Shown here one piece after another: positions 1 through 9,004 of a stretch of 35,719 nucleotides of DNA; position 1 is the stretch's first letter; every line of letters starts with the position of its first letter. The stretch comes from Gammaproteobacteria bacterium (GTDB lineage: Bacteria > Pseudomonadota > Gammaproteobacteria > Steroidobacterales > Steroidobacteraceae). Both the position numbers and the translations under genes were made by a program. Under the pieces are notes generated by a model that saw only the letters and a program-made list of their open reading frames with translations, made no database searches and was not told where the DNA came from. Where the stretch lies: positions 1 through 35,719 of the forward strand of contig SHZO01000005.1 of the NCBI GenBank assembly GCA_009692285.1, in the 5' to 3' direction.

Positions 1-678
1 GGCTGCCTTAAGCGTCTAGGTGTTGAGTATATTGATCTTTGGTATCAACATCGTCGCGATCGTAATATCCCAATCGAGGAAACCGTTGGAGTTATGGCTG
101 AACAAGTAAAAGCGGGTAAAGTGCGCTTTTTAGGCTTATCGGAAATGAGCGTGGCTACCATACGTAGAGCACATACCGTACATCCAATTAGCGCACTACA
201 AAGTGAATATTCTTTGTGGGAACGTAATCTCGAGGATGCCAGCTCAGAAGGCGGTCCAAGCATTCTGGCAACATGCCGCGAATTAGGCATAGGCTTAGTG
301 CCCTATAGTCCTTTAGGGCGGGGGTTTTTTGGAGGGAGCCTCACAGATCCTGCATCCCTACCAGAAACAGACTATCGCCGATATGATCCACGCTTTCAAG
401 GTGATCATTTTATAGCTAACCAGAAACTACTTGCTGTAATCACAGCTATAGCACAACGACATGAAATGGCTCCAGCACAAGTTGCGCTTGCTTGGTTGTT
501 ACATCAAGGCTTAGATGTCGTGCCAATTCCAGGGACCAAACGACGAAGTTTTCTCGAGATAAACGCTCAAGCAGCTACACTAAAGCTACTCCCCGGGGAT
601 CTAACTGAGCTCGATACAATAAAAGTATCCAGTGGTGCGCGATACACGGAAAAATCAATGGCGGCCATTGAGCGTTAA
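1..678 (+). CDS. Aldo/keto reductase, 5'-truncated
   Basis: This is the C-terminal 225 residues of an NAD(P)H-dependent aldo/keto reductase. Reading frame 1 is open from the first base, so the true start lies outside the window and the ATG at 94 is internal. The opening residues (YIDLWYQHR, His17 of the fragment) match the conserved strand carrying the active-site His of the family. [19 protein letters not shown], a '[11 protein letters not shown]' segment and the C-terminal '[14 protein letters not shown]' cofactor-binding stretch follow in the usual order. The catalytic Asp, Tyr and Lys would lie upstream. It looks closest to the YakC/AKR13-like group; the substrate cannot be told. Its last 24 bases overlap the 3' end of the convergent ybbP gene. 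Confidence 0.9.
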   Translation, partial: GCLKRLGVEYIDLWYQHRRDRNIPIEETVGVMAEQVKAGKVRFLGLSEMSVATIRRAHTVHPISALQSEYSLWERNLEDASSEGGPSILATCRELGIGLVPYSPLGRGFFGGSLTDPASLPETDYRRYDPRFQGDHFIANQKLLAVITAIAQRHEMAPAQVALAWLLHQGLDVVPIPGTKRRSFLEINAQAATLKLLPGDLTELDTIKVSSGARYTEKSMAAIER

Positions 679-3159
679 TAAACTTGCGGGTGGCTGCTGC
701 AGCACAGAGCGAGTGGCCAACCAACCACTCAGCCCCACGAGCACACCTCCACCTACCAAACCAATTAACCAAACCGAAGGATTAAAAGAATATTTAATCT
801 GTAATATTTGTTGAGCAAGCAACCATGCTGCTAGTGAGGCTCCCATCGCCGCAAGCAAGCCCGATAACATACCTAATGTTGCAAACTCAGCCAAAATACC
901 GCGTGACACTACCGAGCGGCTAGCCCCCAAAGTACGAAGCATAGCACTCTCGTAACGCCGCTGATCACCGGTTGATTGAATAGCCGCTAACAACACGACT
1001 AGACCTGCAAATAAGGTGAAAAGAAAAACACTTTGGACTGCAAAGATTGCTTTATCGATCACCGTTCGTACCTGTGCAAGTAACTCGCCTAAATCAAACA
1101 CTGACACACTAGGAAAGCGCCGCACTAAATCTGTAATTACACGACCATTAGCAGGATTAAAATATGCACTAGTCATCCAAGTTCCTGCAGTTTCATCAAG
1201 CAAACCAGGTGCAAATACTAAGAAAAAATTTGGCTGAAAGCTATCCCATTTAATCTTCCGGAAGCTAGAAATTTTAGCTACAAATATCTCACCACCTACA
1301 TCAAAGGACATGCTGTCTCCTAGCTTCAAGTCCATCGCTTCTTGAAACTCGCTTGCAACTGACACAAGAGAAAGCCCTTGATCCTCCTTATCCCACCAAC
1401 GTCCCTCTAGCAACTGATTATCTAAACCAAGATCAGCTTGCCAAGTAATATTTTGTTCTCGACGTGCAAAATTTTCCCCGCGTGGATCTGTAAATTTTAA
1501 GCCTGTAACTTCACGGCCATTAAGCTTTATAAGGCGTGCTCGCAACATAGGCAGTGCACGCGAACTAGTGGCGCCACGATCTTTAAGATAGGTTAAAAAT
1601 TCTTCATGTTCACTAGTAGGGATATTGATAAAAAAATAATTTGGTGTGTTTATGGGTAAACTACGCTGCCAATCAGCTAGAAGATCCCCACGCACAACCC
1701 CAAGTAAAAGCAAAACCATAATACCTAAACCAAATGAAATAATCTGAATGATACTTTCGTTTCGACGCCGACTTAAATTAGCAAGCCCATAACGCCAAGA
1801 TATACCAACAGCACTACGAAAACTACTCACAACGCGGACTAATAAAACTCCTGCTAAGCCCAGTATTATCAAAAAAATACTTAGTCCTATTATAAACCCA
1901 ATGAAAAGTCGGGTATCTTGAGCTATCCAGTACACCAAAAAAATGATGGTAAAAATAGCAGGGCCAAAGGCAAGCCAATTATAAGATGTCCCCTCCCCAA
2001 TATCACGACGTAGTACACGCATTGCCGGTACACGCGCAAGTTGTAATAAATGTGGTAATGCAAATCCAAGCAATACCACCACCGCTGTGATGAATCCCAG
2101 CCAAAAAGGCAGGAAATCTGCAGCAGGTAAATCAGCGCGTAATAAATCTTTAAGGGTGTAGAGCAACCACTGCTGAGTCAAAAAGCCTAGGATTGAGCCA
2201 ATTATGGTAGCAGCAATGCCAACTAAAAATAACTGAGTCATGGATACTGTTAATATAAAAGCACGCGTCGCGCCTAAGGTCTTCATTAGTGCAACAGAAT
2301 CTAAATGACGGATGACATAGCGACGCGCCGACATAGCTACGGCAATCGAAGAAAGCAAAATTGCAACGAGGCTTGCCAGACTTAAAAATTTAGCGGATCG
2401 ATCAATAGCTGACTTTATTTGTGGGCTTGCATCACTCACATCACGAATGCGTTCACTACGTTTACCTTGCGCACTTAACCATTTTTTAAAATTTTTAATA
2501 CGCTTCTGCTCGCCTGCAAAAAGAAAAGCATAACTCGCACGGGATCCAGGTTGAATTAACTGTGTACTCGACAAATCATTAATATTCATTAAAAGTGTCG
2601 GAGCAAGCTCTCCAAACCCACCACCTTGATCTGGACGGGAAATTAAAATACGCGTAATTTTAAAAGTGGTGGCGCCTATTGATAATTGATCGCCTACCTT
2701 TGCCTGCAACGCAGATAATAACTTTGAGTCAGGCCATACTTCCCCTTGAGATGGCACATCATGGACCTTTGTAGGTGCTGCAAAGGCTTCGGTCGCTACA
2801 CCTAAAGTACCACGCAATGGATACCCTGCGCTTACTGCACGAACATTAGTTAGCTGACTAAGATCCTCACGAAATACAACACTAAAAACAGTAGTGGTAG
2901 CTGCACTAACTAAATTGCGTTGCTTTGCTTCCTGTAAATATTTTTCATTTAGTCTATCGGCCGCTTCAATTCGTAAATCAGCTGCTAAAACTTCATTTGC
3001 TTGAAACTTAACTGACTGAGTAATTCGATTAACGAGAAATCCAACCCCAGTCAGTGCACCGACCGCAATAGTCAACGCCATCAACAATACGCCCAACTCG
3101 CCGGATTTCCATTCGCGGCTCAGTAAACGTATCGCAAGGGGTATAGCGTGTCGCAACAT
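655..3159 (-). CDS. ybbP: FtsX-like ABC transporter permease (YbbP family)
   Basis: An 834-residue inner-membrane permease of the MacB/FtsX superfamily, near the length of E. coli YbbP. One N-terminal membrane helix (about residues 22-44) is followed by a large periplasmic domain, then a block of hydrophobic helices (about 255-450), a second periplasmic domain, and final helices ending at 'LNGRH'. The motif '[16 protein letters not shown]', repeated as '[16 protein letters not shown]' near the C-terminus, is the FtsX-domain signature. It begins 2 bp after ybbA and is surely cotranscribed with it. The pair resembles LolCDE-type machines; in other bacteria it is often next to tesA, as here, which suggests a role in exporting lipid-like or hydrophobic molecules (inference). 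The 3' end overlaps the aldo/keto reductase gene. Confidence 0.9.
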   Translation of the reverse strand: MLRHAIPLAIRLLSREWKSGELGVLLMALTIAVGALTGVGFLVNRITQSVKFQANEVLAADLRIEAADRLNEKYLQEAKQRNLVSAATTTVFSVVFREDLSQLTNVRAVSAGYPLRGTLGVATEAFAAPTKVHDVPSQGEVWPDSKLLSALQAKVGDQLSIGATTFKITRILISRPDQGGGFGELAPTLLMNINDLSSTQLIQPGSRASYAFLFAGEQKRIKNFKKWLSAQGKRSERIRDVSDASPQIKSAIDRSAKFLSLASLVAILLSSIAVAMSARRYVIRHLDSVALMKTLGATRAFILTVSMTQLFLVGIAATIIGSILGFLTQQWLLYTLKDLLRADLPAADFLPFWLGFITAVVVLLGFALPHLLQLARVPAMRVLRRDIGEGTSYNWLAFGPAIFTIIFLVYWIAQDTRLFIGFIIGLSIFLIILGLAGVLLVRVVSSFRSAVGISWRYGLANLSRRRNESIIQIISFGLGIMVLLLLGVVRGDLLADWQRSLPINTPNYFFINIPTSEHEEFLTYLKDRGATSSRALPMLRARLIKLNGREVTGLKFTDPRGENFARREQNITWQADLGLDNQLLEGRWWDKEDQGLSLVSVASEFQEAMDLKLGDSMSFDVGGEIFVAKISSFRKIKWDSFQPNFFLVFAPGLLDETAGTWMTSAYFNPANGRVITDLVRRFPSVSVFDLGELLAQVRTVIDKAIFAVQSVFLFTLFAGLVVLLAAIQSTGDQRRYESAMLRTLGASRSVVSRGILAEFATLGMLSGLLAAMGASLAAWLLAQQILQIKYSFNPSVWLIGLVGGGVLVGLSGWLATRSVLQQPPASLLTLNGRH

Positions 3160-3161
3160 AC

Positions 3162-3845
3162 TTAGTTCGTCACAACAAGCTGCCCAGCTTCCATAATCAT
3201 TAAGCGCTTACACCGAGCAGCTATTACGTGATCATGACTCACTAAAACAATAGTCGTCTGCGCAGTGGCATTCAAATCAAATAACAAATCAGCAATACGT
3301 TTGCCTGTAACTGAGTCTAGGTTACCAGTAGGCTCATCAGCAAAGAGTACGGCGGGCCGTGAAACAAAAGCACGTGCGATAGCCACGCGTTGCTGTTCCC
3401 CTCCGGATAATTGACTAGGATAATGCGAAGTTCGTGATTGTAATCCGACGCGTTCTAATGCTTCGCGAGCTCCGTTGTGCGCCTCAGTACGCCCTGCCAG
3501 CTCTAGCGGTAGCATTACATTTTCCAAAGCGGTCAGTGCGGGGACTAAATGAAAAGACTGGAATACAAACCCTACACGTTCGGCACGTAAACGGGCGCGG
3601 CCATCTTCATCGAGCTGTGTTAGATCCTCCCCTGCCAAGTACACGCGCCCGCTTGTAGGAATATCAAGGCCAGCCAACAAAGCTAGCAGGGTTGATTTGC
3701 CGGCGCCGGAGGCTCCTACAATAGCAACTGACTCGCCAGCGTACAATTGAAAGCTAACCTCATGGACAATGGTCAAGATCCCTTCGGGACTGCTAACCTG
3801 TTTACTTAAATTAACGGCTTCGAGGACGATATCTTTGTTATTCAC
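3162..3845 (-). CDS. ybbA: ABC transporter ATP-binding protein (YbbA/LolD-like)
   Basis: ATPase partner of YbbP. From the GTG at 3845 the protein has 227 residues, almost the same as E. coli YbbA. It shows Walker A GASGAGKST (Lys50), the Q-loop in 'GFVFQSFHLVP', the signature LSGGEQQRVAIARA, Walker B 'AVLFADEPTGNLDS' and the switch His in 'LVSHDH'. The reading frame stays open to 3950, adding 35 residues, but those are antisense to the tesA signal peptide and do not look like the family N-terminus. An AGGA (complement of 3856-3859) sits 10 bases before the GTG, so I prefer this start. The start overlaps that of tesA on the other strand by 11 bp. Confidence 0.88.
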   Translation of the reverse strand: MNNKDIVLEAVNLSKQVSSPEGILTIVHEVSFQLYAGESVAIVGASGAGKSTLLALLAGLDIPTSGRVYLAGEDLTQLDEDGRARLRAERVGFVFQSFHLVPALTALENVMLPLELAGRTEAHNGAREALERVGLQSRTSHYPSQLSGGEQQRVAIARAFVSRPAVLFADEPTGNLDSVTGKRIADLLFDLNATAQTTIVLVSHDHVIAARCKRLMIMEAGQLVVTN

Positions 3846-4482
3846 TGCAAAACTATCCTGGACAAAATTGATTGTAGCTATAGCTGTGCTGCTGATGAAT
3901 ACACCCATGGCATTTGCCGCGCCTGTTGTGCTCATCTTAGGCGATAGCATCAGCGCGGGCTACGGACTTGAAAGGAATGAAGGCTGGGTGGCCCTACTAC
4001 GAGCACGCCTCGAAGCTCAAGGGTACGGATATCGTGTGATCAACGCCAGCTTTAGTGGTGAAACAACCACAGGTGGGCTAGCACGTCTACCCCGCGCATT
4101 GAAGCAACACAATCCAAAAATAGTTATTTTAGAGCTCGGCGGCAATGATGGTTTGCGAGGATTGCCGTTAAAAACCTCCCGCGATAATCTCATTAAGCTC
4201 GTGGAACTTACACAAGAAAAGGGCGCAAAGGTACTGTTGCTAGGAATGAAAATTCCACCCAACTACGGCAAGCGCTACGCCCAAGGATTTGAGGATACAT
4301 ACCGCACTTTGGCGCGCCAATATAAACTCGCTTGGGTGCCTTTTTTCCTACAAGAAGTAATTTTAAATAAAGACTTAATGCAAGATGATGGCTTACACCC
4401 AACAGCTGCTGCACAACCCATAATGCTCAAGCAGCTATGGCCCATGCTAGAGCCATTACTCAGAACAGCAGAAAAAAATTGA
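3835..4482 (+). CDS. tesA: Periplasmic SGNH esterase / thioesterase I (TesA)
   Basis: A multifunctional lysophospholipase, esterase and acyl-CoA thioesterase of the SGNH (GDSL) hydrolase family. The four blocks are visible: GDSISAGYGL with the nucleophile Ser, the Gly of 'SFSGETTTGG', 'LELGGNDGLRG' with the oxyanion Asn, and 'DGLHPT' with the catalytic Asp and His. A TTG at 3835, preceded 9 bases earlier by GAGG (3822-3825), gives 215 residues with a signal peptide: a lysine-containing n-region, the hydrophobic stretch LIVAIAVLLM, and a cleavage site after 'MAFA'. An upstream ATG at 3769 is in frame but codes only antisense ybbA sequence, and internal ATGs at 3895 and 3907 would destroy the signal. 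Periplasmic location is inferred from the signal peptide. Confidence 0.88.
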   Translation: MLFTAKLSWTKLIVAIAVLLMNTPMAFAAPVVLILGDSISAGYGLERNEGWVALLRARLEAQGYGYRVINASFSGETTTGGLARLPRALKQHNPKIVILELGGNDGLRGLPLKTSRDNLIKLVELTQEKGAKVLLLGMKIPPNYGKRYAQGFEDTYRTLARQYKLAWVPFFLQEVILNKDLMQDDGLHPTAAAQPIMLKQLWPMLEPLLRTAEKN

Positions 4483-4514
4483 TTAAGTTACCACTTAAAG
4501 CATAGAGTTAGTCT

Positions 4515-6188
4515 ATGTTAAAACCTTGGTTAAAATCTTATCCAGCTGATGTTCCTGCAGAAATTGATATCCACCGGCACAGCTCTCTATCACAGCTAGC
4601 TGATGAAAGTTTCTCCAACTATGCGAAACAGACTGCTTTTGTACAGATGGGCCGGAAACTGCGATATGCAGAGCTAGACAGAAAATCACAACATTTTGCA
4701 GCTTGGCTACAACAGCATGCTGGTCTAAAAAAAGGCGATCGTGTAGCCATCATGCTTCCTAACGTATTGCAGTACCCTATCGCTCTTTTTGGAATATTAA
4801 GAGCTGGTGGCGTCGTGGTGAATACCAACCCACTCTATACGAGTCGTGAGCTTGAGCACCAACTCAATGATTCAGGGGCAGAAATTATTCTAGTACTGGA
4901 AAACTTTGCGCATGTCTTACAGACAGTTATTGCACGAACGTCTGTTCGTTGTGTATTAGTGACTAGTATCGGTGATTTAATGGGCTTTACAAAAGGCAGA
5001 TTGATCGATTTTGTCATACGTCATATACGTAAAGCAGTGCCTTCTTGGCATTTACCTAACGCTCGCTACTTTAGTACCGTACTGCGTGAATCGGCTAACT
5101 TGAGACTTATGCCGGTCAATATAACCCATACAGATCTCGCTTTTTTACAATATACCGGTGGCACAACCGGTATCTCGAAAGGAGCTATGCTGAGTCACGG
5201 AAATATGGTCGCTAATGTGCTGCAATCTGCCGCATGGATCGAGCCGGTCTTTCCGAAAGGCACTCTTGGTATCGCAATCACGGCATTGCCTCTTTATCAT
5301 ATCTTTGCTTTAACAGCTAATTGTATTCTTTTTCTTAAGCTGGGTTGGAGTAATATTTTAATTACTAATCCTAGAGATTTCCCTGGTTTTGTCAAAGAAT
5401 TAAAACGTCAATCTTTTTCTTATATTTCTGGGGTCAATACTTTATTCAATGCACTACTACACACTCCCGGTTTTTCAGCGGTAGATTTCAGTGAACTTCG
5501 TTGCACACTAGGTGGAGGTATGGCCGTACAACGCACAGTGGCCGAGCGCTGGAAAGAAGTCACAGGTACAGTATTAACACAAGCTTGGGGTCTAACTGAA
5601 ACCTCACCCGCAGCTTGCATTAATCTACCAAGCGAAGATTTTAATGACTCCATAGGTTTACCTATCTCATCTACAGAAATTGGCATTGCCGATGATGCAG
5701 GTCAAATGTTATCGATTGGTTCTGTTGGTGAAATATGTGTCCGTGGGCCTCAAGTAATGGTTGGTTATTACAATCGACCTGATGAAACCGCCAAGGTTAT
5801 GCTCCCTGAGGGCTGGCTGCGCACCGGAGATATTGGTCGCATGGATGACCGAGGTTATGTATACATGGAAGACCGAAAAAAAGACATGATTAATGTCTCT
5901 GGTTTTAATGTATATCCAAATGAAATTGAGAGCGTTGCCGTCACTCATCCTGGGATTTTAGAAGTCGCTGCTGTAGCAAAATTAGACGGTCACTCAGGCG
6001 AGGTAGTCGCGCTCTTTGTTGTACGAAAAGATTTATCTTTGACTGCTGAAGCCATAATTAAACACTGTCAAGCACAGTTGACAGGCTACAAAGTGCCACA
6101 TCACATATTCTTTAAAAATGAACTACCTAAAACTAATGTTGGAAAAATTTTACGCCGTGTTTTACGCGAAGAAGCAGAGGCACTTTAA
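4515..6188 (+). CDS. fadD: Long-chain fatty acid--CoA ligase
   Basis: Activates long-chain fatty acids with ATP through an acyl-adenylate and transfers them to CoA, feeding beta-oxidation or lipid synthesis at the inner face of the membrane. The 557-residue length is typical of FadD. Adenylate-forming motifs are present: YTGGTTGISKGA (from about residue 213), 'QAWGLTETSPA', the 'GWLRTGDIG' loop and 'DRKKDMINVSGFNVYPNEIE', plus a C-terminal lysine in 'PKTNVGKILRR'. The fatty-acyl ligase signature places it with FadD rather than acetyl-CoA synthetases. It lies 32 bp downstream of tesA on the same strand, so a shared transcript for fatty-acid release and activation is likely. It converges with dgt, with 11 bp between stops. 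Confidence 0.93.
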   Translation: MLKPWLKSYPADVPAEIDIHRHSSLSQLADESFSNYAKQTAFVQMGRKLRYAELDRKSQHFAAWLQQHAGLKKGDRVAIMLPNVLQYPIALFGILRAGGVVVNTNPLYTSRELEHQLNDSGAEIILVLENFAHVLQTVIARTSVRCVLVTSIGDLMGFTKGRLIDFVIRHIRKAVPSWHLPNARYFSTVLRESANLRLMPVNITHTDLAFLQYTGGTTGISKGAMLSHGNMVANVLQSAAWIEPVFPKGTLGIAITALPLYHIFALTANCILFLKLGWSNILITNPRDFPGFVKELKRQSFSYISGVNTLFNALLHTPGFSAVDFSELRCTLGGGMAVQRTVAERWKEVTGTVLTQAWGLTETSPAACINLPSEDFNDSIGLPISSTEIGIADDAGQMLSIGSVGEICVRGPQVMVGYYNRPDETAKVMLPEGWLRTGDIGRMDDRGYVYMEDRKKDMINVSGFNVYPNEIESVAVTHPGILEVAAVAKLDGHSGEVVALFVVRKDLSLTAEAIIKHCQAQLTGYKVPHHIFFKNELPKTNVGKILRRVLREEAEAL

Positions 6189-6199
6189 TAAATCTGTAC

Positions 6200-7354
6200 T
6201 TAGAATTGGGCTTCGGGTCTAAATAAACGTTGATGTTCTTGAATAGCATAACGGTCTGTCATACCCGCAATGTAATCAGTAACTACACGGGCACGGGCTC
6301 CAATACCTCCTTTTTCTTGTTCTGAAATTGCTGCAATCCGGTGCTCTGTTGGCAAAAGATCTATGTCATTAAATAATACTTCAAACAGCTCGCGAAGCAT
6401 AATTTTAGATTTACTTGTCATCTGTAATACACGGTAGTGACGATATACATGCGTATTCAAAAAAAATTTCAACTCAAGATGTTCTGCGCGTATTACATCG
6501 CTCATCTGCACTAGTGCTGTAGGGTGTTGTCGTACAGAATCGATCGAGGCGGGCGCTATATCAATTATTCTTTGGCGGCTAGTAATAATAACATCCGAGA
6601 CTAAGCAATTGATCATGCGTCTGATTGTTTCATGAATTTGGCGACGTTGAGTCGTTTCAGGATAACGAGCTTGCACTGCATGATATTGACGAGCAAATAA
6701 TGGAACGGCTATTAACTGCGAAATTTCAATCAAACCTGCGCGTAGTCCATCATCAACATCATGATTATTATAAGCAATTTCGTCAGCTATATTGGACAAC
6801 TGCGCTTCAAGACTTGGTTGTGTGCGGCGTATAAAGCGCGCGCCCAATTCGCCTAAAGTTTGTGCATTACTGACTGAACAATGTTTTAGCACCCCCTCGC
6901 GAGTTTCAAAACTAAGATTTAGTCCAGGGAAGTCAGCGTAGCGCTCTTCAAGTACATCAATGACACGCAAAGATTGCAAATTATGCTCAAAGCCCCCATG
7001 CTCACGCATACATTCATTCAAAGCATCTTGGCCAGCATGCCCAAAAGGTGTATGCCCCAAATCATGAGCAAGACAAATTGCTTCAGTGAGTGTCTCGTTT
7101 AAACCTAAGGCAACTGCAATTGTGCGTCCTATTTGTGCCACTTCTAATGAATGTGTAACACGCGTGCGATATAAATCACCCTCATGATTTACAAAGACTT
7201 GTGTTTTATAGGTCAGTCGCCTAAAGGCATTAGAGTGAATGATTCGGTCACGATCACGCTGAAACTCGCTGCGAAACTCAGGTGACGGCTCAGGATATTG
7301 ACGGCCTCGGCTTTGGTCATCATGCGCAGCATAAACAGCTAAAGGAGGCCTCAT
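6200..7354 (-). CDS. dgt: Deoxyguanosinetriphosphate triphosphohydrolase-like dNTPase
   Basis: An HD-superfamily enzyme of 384 residues that splits dNTPs into deoxynucleoside and triphosphate, tuning the dNTP pool. The metal-binding signature is complete: '[11 protein letters not shown]' (His68), '[17 protein letters not shown]' (His97-Asp98), and the later Asp in '[16 protein letters not shown]'. The shorter length relative to E. coli Dgt (about 505) and the sequence style fit the type-2 dGTPase-like subgroup common in beta- and alphaproteobacteria. Its ATG overlaps the stop of aroB by 4 bp, so it is translationally coupled at the end of the aroK-aroB-dgt operon, an order well known in betaproteobacteria. 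Confidence 0.93.
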   Translation of the reverse strand: MRPPLAVYAAHDDQSRGRQYPEPSPEFRSEFQRDRDRIIHSNAFRRLTYKTQVFVNHEGDLYRTRVTHSLEVAQIGRTIAVALGLNETLTEAICLAHDLGHTPFGHAGQDALNECMREHGGFEHNLQSLRVIDVLEERYADFPGLNLSFETREGVLKHCSVSNAQTLGELGARFIRRTQPSLEAQLSNIADEIAYNNHDVDDGLRAGLIEISQLIAVPLFARQYHAVQARYPETTQRRQIHETIRRMINCLVSDVIITSRQRIIDIAPASIDSVRQHPTALVQMSDVIRAEHLELKFFLNTHVYRHYRVLQMTSKSKIMLRELFEVLFNDIDLLPTEHRIAAISEQEKGGIGARARVVTDYIAGMTDRYAIQEHQRLFRPEAQF

Positions 7355-8445
7355 CCGAGATGTGCCGCCAAAGTCGCTTCAAGTGCAGCAGGAGGATAAT
7401 CTGCTGTTATATAGGCCTCGCCAATACCACGCAGCAAAATAAACCGCTGTTTGCCTGCTTTAACCTTTTTATCTCTGCTCATCGCTTCTTTTGCGGCATT
7501 AGCGGTGACTTCTTCACGTGCATCAGTGCGCAAATCAAAACGTTTCAATAGAGCAGCTAAACGCTCTACGTCGAGAACACTCAAACTACCAACATGTAGG
7601 GACATAGTTGCAGCCATCATCATTCCTGCGCCAACAGCTTCACCGTGCAACCATGTGCTATAGGCAGTAACTGTTTCAATAGCATGTCCAAACGTATGTC
7701 CAAAATTCAAAAGAGCGCGATCACCATGCTCATGTTCATCGCGGGCGACAATACCTGCTTTTATTTGGCAGGAACGGTGAATTGCATGAGCAAGCGTGGC
7801 TGACTCTAGAGCCAACAATTTTTCAACATTTTGCTCGAGCCAGCAGAAAAAACTTATATCACAGATCATTCCGTACTTTATGATTTCAGCCATGCCGGCG
7901 CGAAGTTCGCGTAGCGGCAAACTACGCAGCACACTCGTATCAATGATTACTGCTTTCGGTTGATGAAATGCCCCAATTAAATTTTTTCCGCCAGAGTGAT
8001 TTACGCCAGTCTTTCCCCCAACTGAAGAGTCTACTTGAGAAAGTAAAGTGGTTGGTATTTGAATATAGCCGATGCCGCGTTGAAAACAGGCTGCTACAAA
8101 GCCTGCCATATCACCTACTACACCGCCGCCAAGGGCAACAATCAGATCGTCGCGTCCCATTTGATTTGCAACTAACACATCAATAATATGTGCAATAGTT
8201 TTCAAACTTTTATGTATTTCTCCATCAGGTAACACAATCTCAATGACTTGCACCCCTTTTTGTTTAGCCACTTGTATAACTAAATCGGCATAGAGTGGCG
8301 CTACTATCGTATTTGTAATGAGCGCAATCTTTCGCGCAGAAAGTACGGTGGTAAGTTGCTCTGCATGCGTAAGTAACCCAGCTCCAATAAAAATTGGATA
8401 GCTTCGGTCGCTAAGCTGTACATTTAGTGAAATGGGGGCAGACAT
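7351..8445 (-). CDS. aroB: 3-dehydroquinate synthase
   Basis: Second step of the shikimate pathway: converts DAHP to 3-dehydroquinate using NAD and a divalent metal, in the cytoplasm. The 364 residues carry the family landmarks: 'DGEIHKSL', [14 protein letters not shown] (NAD-binding), '[20 protein letters not shown]', 'NLIGAFHQP', and the metal ligands in '[20 protein letters not shown]'. Its start codon overlaps the aroK stop by one base (TAATG) and its stop overlaps the dgt start by 4 bp, so the three genes form one tight leftward operon. Confidence 0.97.
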   Translation of the reverse strand: MSAPISLNVQLSDRSYPIFIGAGLLTHAEQLTTVLSARKIALITNTIVAPLYADLVIQVAKQKGVQVIEIVLPDGEIHKSLKTIAHIIDVLVANQMGRDDLIVALGGGVVGDMAGFVAACFQRGIGYIQIPTTLLSQVDSSVGGKTGVNHSGGKNLIGAFHQPKAVIIDTSVLRSLPLRELRAGMAEIIKYGMICDISFFCWLEQNVEKLLALESATLAHAIHRSCQIKAGIVARDEHEHGDRALLNFGHTFGHAIETVTAYSTWLHGEAVGAGMMMAATMSLHVGSLSVLDVERLAALLKRFDLRTDAREEVTANAAKEAMSRDKKVKAGKQRFILLRGIGEAYITADYPPAALEATLAAHLG

Positions 8446-8981
8446 TAGACTTTAAGTATACGATTTGTCGTTATGAGCTCACGCATGATTTGCTCTGCTA
8501 CAGAACGCACACGACGCCGGTCAGTCTGCACGGTAAGGTGAGCAATCTCGGCATATAAAGGCCCCCTGTGAGCCATTAGTTCAGTTAATCGCTGCATCGG
8601 ATCTCCCCCTGTAAGCAGCGGTCGGCCTTGTCCACTGCGTATGCGGCTCGCTTGTTGAGCAACGGAAGTTTCTAAATAAACCACTACGCCGCGAGCGCTC
8701 AATACCGCGCGGTTCTTGGGTGACAGGATCGCCCCACCCCCAGTAGAGAGAACTACGCCATCTTGCGCGGTAAGATCTGCAATTACCCCACACTCACGCT
8801 CACGAAAGCCAGTTTCGCCTTCTTTTTCGAAAATTAAAGGGATCTCCGCACCGGTGCGGTTCACAATTTCATCATCAGAATCAACGTAAAGCAGACCCGA
8901 CAAGCCTGCCAAGCACTTACCCACAGCGGTTTTCCCCGAGCCCATGGGGCCAATTAGAAAAATGTTACGTAGCGTTTGCAT
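8445..8981 (-). CDS. aroK: Shikimate kinase
   Basis: Phosphorylates shikimate at the 3-hydroxyl with ATP. A 178-residue P-loop kinase: Walker A GPMGSGKTAVG near the N-terminus, the shikimate-binding 'DSDDEI' Asp, 'FREREC' Arg, 'STGGGA' and the lid-region 'GQGRPLL' arginine. The ATG at 8981 is preceded on the minus strand by AGGG five bases away, which supports this start. It is the first gene of the aroK-aroB-dgt operon and is separated by only 23 bp from the divergent PBP1A gene, so the two promoters must lie partly within the neighbouring coding sequence. Confidence 0.96.
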   Translation of the reverse strand: MQTLRNIFLIGPMGSGKTAVGKCLAGLSGLLYVDSDDEIVNRTGAEIPLIFEKEGETGFRERECGVIADLTAQDGVVLSTGGGAILSPKNRAVLSARGVVVYLETSVAQQASRIRSGQGRPLLTGGDPMQRLTELMAHRGPLYAEIAHLTVQTDRRRVRSVAEQIMRELITTNRILKV

Positions 8982-9004
8982 AAGAACCCTATAAGGTTAA
9001 CTCA

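Noticed and set aside
3769-3834. Upstream ATG extending tesA by 22 residues
   Set aside because: The added part is antisense to the ybbA coding region and would bury the signal peptide; the TTG at 3835 has a good ribosome site.
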